Positions 7,592 to 10,443 of a stretch of DNA of 10,443 bases are shown here, piece by piece. Numbering within the stretch: position 1 is the stretch's first letter; each line of letters opens with the position of its first letter. The notes beneath the pieces are model-generated. The model made no database searches. It was given only the letters and a program-made list of their open reading frames with translations, and was not told the DNA's origin. The stretch is from assembly GCA_021815935.1 (NCBI GenBank), contig JAKAZH010000048.1, positions 1 through 10,443 on the forward strand, read 5' to 3'. The DNA is from Actinomycetes bacterium (GTDB lineage Bacteria; Actinomycetota; Acidimicrobiia; Acidimicrobiales; Palsa-688). A program made the translations under genes and the position numbers.

Positions 7592-7984
7592 CAACACAGC
7601 CGACCCCGCGAACCCCCGGATAGAAGGCGTAGGAGACCCTTCCAGGCACACCTGCCTGCCCGGGTCGTCCTAAACAATCTGGCCGAAGTTGCGACCTATT
7701 TGAAGGCACTCCGCCTACGCTACCGATCTTCTCAGTCAGCAGTCGGTGCGGTCGACTGGCGAGTACCTGAACTCATCTTGATGCCCTTGGCGAAACGCTC
7801 CGTTGCCCTGACGCAGCGGTGATCGGAGTATCACGGTGACCCCGTTCATGAGGCTGCCCAGGGCTCCCGCCGTCCTCTCCGAGAGACGCGCGGTCGGCTT
7901 TGAGTACGCCGTCGAAGAGAAGGTACTGGACTGCTTCGACGCGTTCCGCCACGGGTGAGTTCCAAGTCTGGACGCGCCCAGCCA
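7592..7984. other. Intergenic stretch without a recognisable gene
   Basis: About 390 bp between the SDR stop and the first recognisable part of the CoA-transferase remnant. Apart from the hairpin above I see no known family in any frame. A short + frame (7836-7958, GTG start, 40 codons, ending CFDAFRHG) and an overlapping - frame (stop at 7773-7775, containing VEAVQYLLFDGVLKA) look slightly coding-like but match nothing I know. The missing N-terminal half of the CoA-transferase is not found here, so it was deleted or decayed beyond recognition. Confidence 0.5.
7632..7670 (+). terminator. Candidate hairpin terminator after the SDR gene
   Basis: Nested inverted repeat about 40 nt past the SDR stop: GGA and GACCC (7632-7639) pair with GGGTC and TCC (7662-7670, one bulged G), and CAGGC (7643-7647) pairs with GCCTG (7654-7658) around a 6-nt loop. 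A 3x3 internal loop separates the two stems. No T-run follows, as is common in high-GC actinobacteria, so a terminator role is inferred from shape and position. Confidence 0.4.
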
Positions 7985-8551
7985 GACCAGCGCGACGCGT
8001 CGATCGCGACCGCCCACGCCAGGGCAGTCAGGCCCGGGAACACCCTGCCGCGACTGGCCCCGTTCGGGCTTTACCGCTGCGCCGACGTATGGGTGGCGCT
8101 GGCCGCCCCCCAAGACAAACTGGCTGTATCGCTGATTTCGGCCAAGGAGCGCCCAGGCCTAGCGGGGGACTTTCGCTTCGCTACTCGCGACGCCAGCGTG
8201 CACCATGATCACGAGCTGACGACCGGGATCGAAAGGTGGACTTCGACGCTCAACGTGCGCACTGTCGTCGAGGCCTTGCCGAGCAAGGAGTGCCCGTGGC
8301 GCCGGTGCGGACACCGCGGGCCGCCGTGCAGGTCGTCGCCAGGGAGGAAACCGCCGCCGTGCACCATCCGGTCTTTGGGTGTCGATGAGAGGTACCGGGC
8401 GGCCGGAATCCCTCTGCGCCTGTCAGGACGAGGAGTGGGTTTCGTGTGCGCCGCCCCGAGGCTGGGGGAGCATACGGAGGAAGTTCTCACGGACGTGGCC
8501 GGCTATAGCGAGGAATGCCAGCGGCAGCTTCGACGTGACGGCGTAGTGTGA
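7985..8551 (+). pseudogene. CaiB/BaiF family III CoA-transferase, C-terminal half, frameshifted remnant
   Basis: Family III CoA-transferases move CoA between carboxylic acids. Here only the C-terminal half (about 190 residues) is readable, in pieces. 7985-8277 reads DQRDASIATAHA, then GNTLPRLAPFGLYRCADVWVAL and RFATRDASVHHDHEL, ending VVEAL: the normal family order (GN-HP-APY-YR-ADGW, then DPRF). At about 8278 the match moves one frame over to AEQGVPVAPVRTPRAAV and VHHPVFG, which hits TGA at 8386-8388. It resumes in the first frame from about 8405 with PLRLSGRGVGF, APRLGEHTEEVL, GYSEE and a natural stop at 8549-8551. The ttg-ccg junction at 8275-8280 looks like loss of one G. The frame from 7955 stays open throughout but encodes nonsense between about 8278 and 8404. 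The N-terminal half, with the catalytic Asp, is missing, so the gene is not functional. Confidence 0.8.
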
Positions 8552-8571
8552 GCGCAAGAATATCAGGAAGC

Positions 8572-8600
8572 TTGACAAAGCGACCGGAAATCACTAGTGT
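8572..8600 (+). promoter_or_regulatory. Candidate sigma70/SigA-type promoter for the hydratase/lyase gene
   Basis: A consensus -35 TTGACA (8572-8577) is followed after exactly 17 nt by TAGTGT (8595-8600), which fits the loose actinobacterial -10 pattern TAnnnT. It sits just past the CoA-transferase remnant and points at the hydratase/lyase gene. It predicts a leader of roughly 130 nt. Inferred from sequence only. Confidence 0.45.
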
Positions 8601-8654
8601 CCGACGAGGGTCCAGCGGCCGCGAATCTGCTGTTCCTCGGCCGTCAAGGGGCGT

Positions 8655-8666
8655 CACATCAATGTG
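8655..8666. promoter_or_regulatory. Small palindrome in the hydratase/lyase leader, possible operator
   Basis: CACAT-CA-ATGTG is a perfect 5-bp inverted repeat with a 2-nt centre, between the candidate promoter and the start codon. Hydroxycinnamate genes are often controlled by MarR-type repressors that bind short palindromes near the promoter. The repeat is short enough to be chance, and no regulator gene is in the window. Confidence 0.25.
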
Positions 8667-8736
8667 GCAAATGCCTGCGCGGCGGCGTGGAGAAGAGTGC
8701 AGTGTGCGGGAGTCTCAGATGAGAGAGGACGATGTC

Positions 8737-9585
8737 ATGGAAGCAGACTGGTCTGGGGTTGTGTGGACTTCGCCGGAGGGTACCGTGGAGGCGGCATTCG
8801 AGGACGGGATCGCCTGGTTGTATTTCAATCGGCCCGAGAAGCGTAATGCCATGAATCCGACTCTCAACCGGGAGATGATCGAAGCATTGGAGATGCTGGA
8901 GGGCGACGACCGAGCGCGCGTGGTTGTCCTTACGGGGGCGGGGGAGTCGTGGTCGGCGGGGATGGACTTGAAGGAGTATTTCCGGGAGGTCGATGAGTCT
9001 GCGCCCCATGTGGAGGTTCGGGCGCGACGTGACAGTGCCGAGTGGCAGTGGCGGCGTCTGATTCATTATCCGAAGCCGACTATCGCCATGGTGAACGGCT
9101 GGTGTTTCGGTGGTGCATTTACGCCGCTGGTGTGTTGCGACCTGGCGATTGCTTCGGAGACGGCCGTGTTCGGTCTGTCGGAGGTCAATTGGGGGATCCC
9201 GCCGGGTGGTCTAGTGAGCCGGGCGTTGGCGGAGACGGTGTCGACCCGCGACGCGTTGTGGTTTATCATGACCGGCGAGACTTTTGACGGTGCTCGGGCG
9301 GCGCAGATGCGACTTGTCAACGAGGCGGTGAACGCCGACCGGCTTCGCGAGCGGACCAGGGAGGTGGCGCAAAAACTGGCGGGGATGAACCCGCGGGTGT
9401 TGAAGGCGGCCAAGGTGGGGTTCAAGAAGGCGCGTCTCATGTCGTGGGACGAAGCCGAGGATTACTTGTATGCCAAGCTCGACCAGGCGGTGCTAGGCGA
9501 TCCCGAGCAAGGCAAGCAGCAAGGTTTATCGCAGTTCTTGGACCGCAAGGAGTTCCGGCCCGGTCTCGGCGCTTACGAGCGCTAG
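8737..9585 (+). CDS. ech: p-Hydroxycinnamoyl-CoA (feruloyl-CoA) hydratase/lyase
   Basis: Crotonase-fold enzyme that hydrates feruloyl-, caffeoyl- or p-coumaroyl-CoA and cleaves the product to vanillin (or the matching hydroxybenzaldehyde) and acetyl-CoA. 282 aa, against 276 in the Pseudomonas enzyme, and alike over its whole length: NRPEKRNAM 31-39, PTLNREMIE 41-49, AGMDLKEYFREVD 74-86, KPTIAMVNGWCFGG 113-126, FGLSEVNWGIPPG 145-157, EDYLYAKLDQ 241-250, and a C-terminal end GLGAYER. Residues known to matter in the P. fluorescens enzyme are kept with an offset of +6: Met76, Tyr81, oxyanion Gly126, Glu149, Tyr245; Thr129 replaces Ser123 and Ala127 replaces Gly121. ATG 8737 is chosen for its AGAGAGGA ribosome binding site (8722-8729, 7-nt spacing); ATG 8719 with GGGAG at 8708-8712 is a possible start six residues longer. 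The open frame continues upstream to 8548, but this part has no family match. Codons end mostly in G, unlike the upstream operon. Confidence 0.92.
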   Translation: MEADWSGVVWTSPEGTVEAAFEDGIAWLYFNRPEKRNAMNPTLNREMIEALEMLEGDDRARVVVLTGAGESWSAGMDLKEYFREVDESAPHVEVRARRDSAEWQWRRLIHYPKPTIAMVNGWCFGGAFTPLVCCDLAIASETAVFGLSEVNWGIPPGGLVSRALAETVSTRDALWFIMTGETFDGARAAQMRLVNEAVNADRLRERTREVAQKLAGMNPRVLKAAKVGFKKARLMSWDEAEDYLYAKLDQAVLGDPEQGKQQGLSQFLDRKEFRPGLGAYER

Positions 9586-9605
9586 GCGCAGGGAGGCGAG
9601 TGCAA

Positions 9606-9631
9606 CCTTGCCGAGAAGGCGACCGGCAAGG
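9606..9631. terminator. Inverted repeat between convergent genes, probable bidirectional terminator
   Basis: CCTTGCCG (9606-9613) and CGGCAAGG (9624-9631) form a perfect 8-bp stem with a 10-nt loop, 20 nt past the hydratase/lyase stop and in the 102-bp gap to the stop of the opposing ligase gene. No T-run is present on either side. The position between two converging genes supports a terminator acting in both directions. Confidence 0.5.
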
Positions 9632-9687
9632 AGCTCAGAGTGGTAGGTCGGCCGTCCTTAGGCGTGGAGGGACTGTGCTTAGGATGC

Positions 9688-10443
9688 CTAAACGCCAGGG
9701 TGCGTCGTCGGCCGGGCTTTGAGTTCTCGGCGAAGGATCTTCCCCGATAGGGATCTCGGGATGACGTCGACAAACTCGAGTGCCCTAATCTTCTTGTAGG
9801 GCGCTACGCGTTCCGCGACCCACGCCATTAGCGCGGCGGGGTCTAGCTGCTCTCGGGCCACGACCCATGCTTTGGGGATCTCGCCACTGGCTTCGTCAGC
9901 GACGCCGGCTACGGCGGCGTCTTCGACGGACGGATGCGCTAGGAGTACCGCCTCGAGTTCGGCGGGCGCCACCTGGTAACCGTTGTATTTGATCAGCTCC
10001 TTGAGCCGGTCGACGATCCACCAGACGCCGTTAGCGTCGACGCGTGCGATGTCGCCGGTGCGCAGCCAGCCGCCTTCAACGACGGTCGTGTCGGTGGCTG
10101 TAGGATTGTTTAGATAGCCGCGCATTACCTGGGGTCCGCGAACCCATAACTCGCCAACATCTGGACTGTTATTTGAGGTGGCCGGGTCGACGAGGCGCGC
10201 TTCGGTGCCCGCTACGAGTACTCCAACCGACCCTGGAGGGCAGTCCACTGAGGAGTCGTCGGGCACCCATGTCACGCCGGGACTGGCTTCGGTCATCCCG
10301 TAGCCTTGGCCGATCGGGCGGCCGATGCGCCGCTCGGCGGCCGCCGATACGGCCTCGTCGAGGGGCGCCCCTCCCGATACGACGTGACGGACCGACGAGA
10401 AGTCAGTGGCGGTGTCATCAAGGGCCAACAGGCGCACAATGGG
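9688..10443 (-). CDS. 4-Coumarate/ferulate:CoA ligase-like acyl-CoA synthetase (C-terminal part, 5' end off window)
   Basis: Adenylate-forming (ANL) enzyme: ATP + acid to acyl-AMP, then acyl-CoA. 251 codons are visible and the frame runs off the window edge, so about half the protein, with the P-loop, is missing. Counting from the GTG at 10437 (not a true start; Pro-Ile precede it, as in the PPIV.L motif of plant 4CLs): SGGAPL 21-26, GQGYGMTEASP 43-53, GYLNNP 107-112, GWLRTGD 123-129, hinge VDRLKELIKYNGYQVAPAELE 142-162, and the end SLSGKILRRELK 229-240 with catalytic Lys233. The YGMTEA and QVAPAELE motifs are the 4CL type, so it probably makes the hydroxycinnamoyl-CoA used by the convergent hydratase/lyase. 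Exact substrate unproven; other aryl or medium-chain acids are possible. Stop TAG at 9690-9688. Confidence 0.87.
   Translation of the reverse strand, partial: PIVRLLALDDTATDFSSVRHVVSGGAPLDEAVSAAAERRIGRPIGQGYGMTEASPGVTWVPDDSSVDCPPGSVGVLVAGTEARLVDPATSNNSPDVGELWVRGPQVMRGYLNNPTATDTTVVEGGWLRTGDIARVDANGVWWIVDRLKELIKYNGYQVAPAELEAVLLAHPSVEDAAVAGVADEASGEIPKAWVVAREQLDPAALMAWVAERVAPYKKIRALEFVDVIPRSLSGKILRRELKARPTTHPGV

Noticed and set aside
7736..8113. - strand open frame of 125 codons in the gene-poor stretch
   Set aside because: Half of it is antisense to the CoA-transferase remnant, and the remainder matches no family I know; no good ribosome binding site.
7955..8551. Intact 198-aa hypothetical protein
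   Set aside because: The middle of this frame is nonsense, while CoA-transferase text continues in another frame, so it is a pseudogene.
8548..8736. N-terminal extension of the hydratase/lyase to 345 aa
   Set aside because: The extra 63 residues have no counterpart in the family and include the candidate promoter; ribosome binding sites support starts at 8737 or 8719.

Overview
The window comes from a high-GC bacterium, most likely an actinobacterium. GTG starts, strongly G/C-ending codons, 4-bp GTGA/ATGA gene overlaps and the gene families all fit, but the genus cannot be told from this window. It looks like an accessory catabolic region for the uptake and breakdown of organic, probably aromatic, acids.

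Left block (2-4709, + strand): a HAAT-type (branched-chain amino acid/aromatic acid) ABC importer. One polypeptide fuses the end of a LivH-like permease, a whole LivM-like permease and a LivF-like ATPase; its N-terminus lies off the window. A separate LivG-like ATPase follows with a GTGA overlap. It in turn overlaps by GTGA a CoA-binding, NDP-forming acyl-CoA synthetase alpha-type protein that has no ATP-grasp half.

Middle block (4783-7591, + strand): after a 73-bp gap with a strong ribosome binding site come an Amidohydro_2 family metal-dependent hydrolase/decarboxylase, a divergent PEP mutase/isocitrate lyase superfamily protein (ATGA overlap) and an SDR-fold protein (2-bp gap). The last two lack residues normally needed for the textbook chemistry of their families. 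A hairpin about 40 bp past the SDR stop may end the operon.

Broken stretch (7592-8736): no intact gene. It carries the frameshifted C-terminal half of a CaiB/BaiF (family III) CoA-transferase pseudogene, about 390 bp of unassigned DNA before it, and after it a promoter-like sequence and a small palindrome in front of the next gene.

Right block (8737-10443): an intact p-hydroxycinnamoyl-CoA (feruloyl-CoA) hydratase/lyase on + converges on the C-terminal part of a 4-coumarate/ferulate:CoA ligase-like enzyme on -, with an inverted repeat between the stops. The expected joint job is hydroxycinnamate + CoA + ATP to hydroxycinnamoyl-CoA (ligase), then hydration and retro-aldol cleavage to a hydroxybenzaldehyde (for example vanillin) and acetyl-CoA. 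A HAAT importer nearby makes uptake of hydroxycinnamates or related acids plausible, but the window does not prove the substrate. No RNA genes, CRISPR arrays, insertion sequences or phage genes were recognised.
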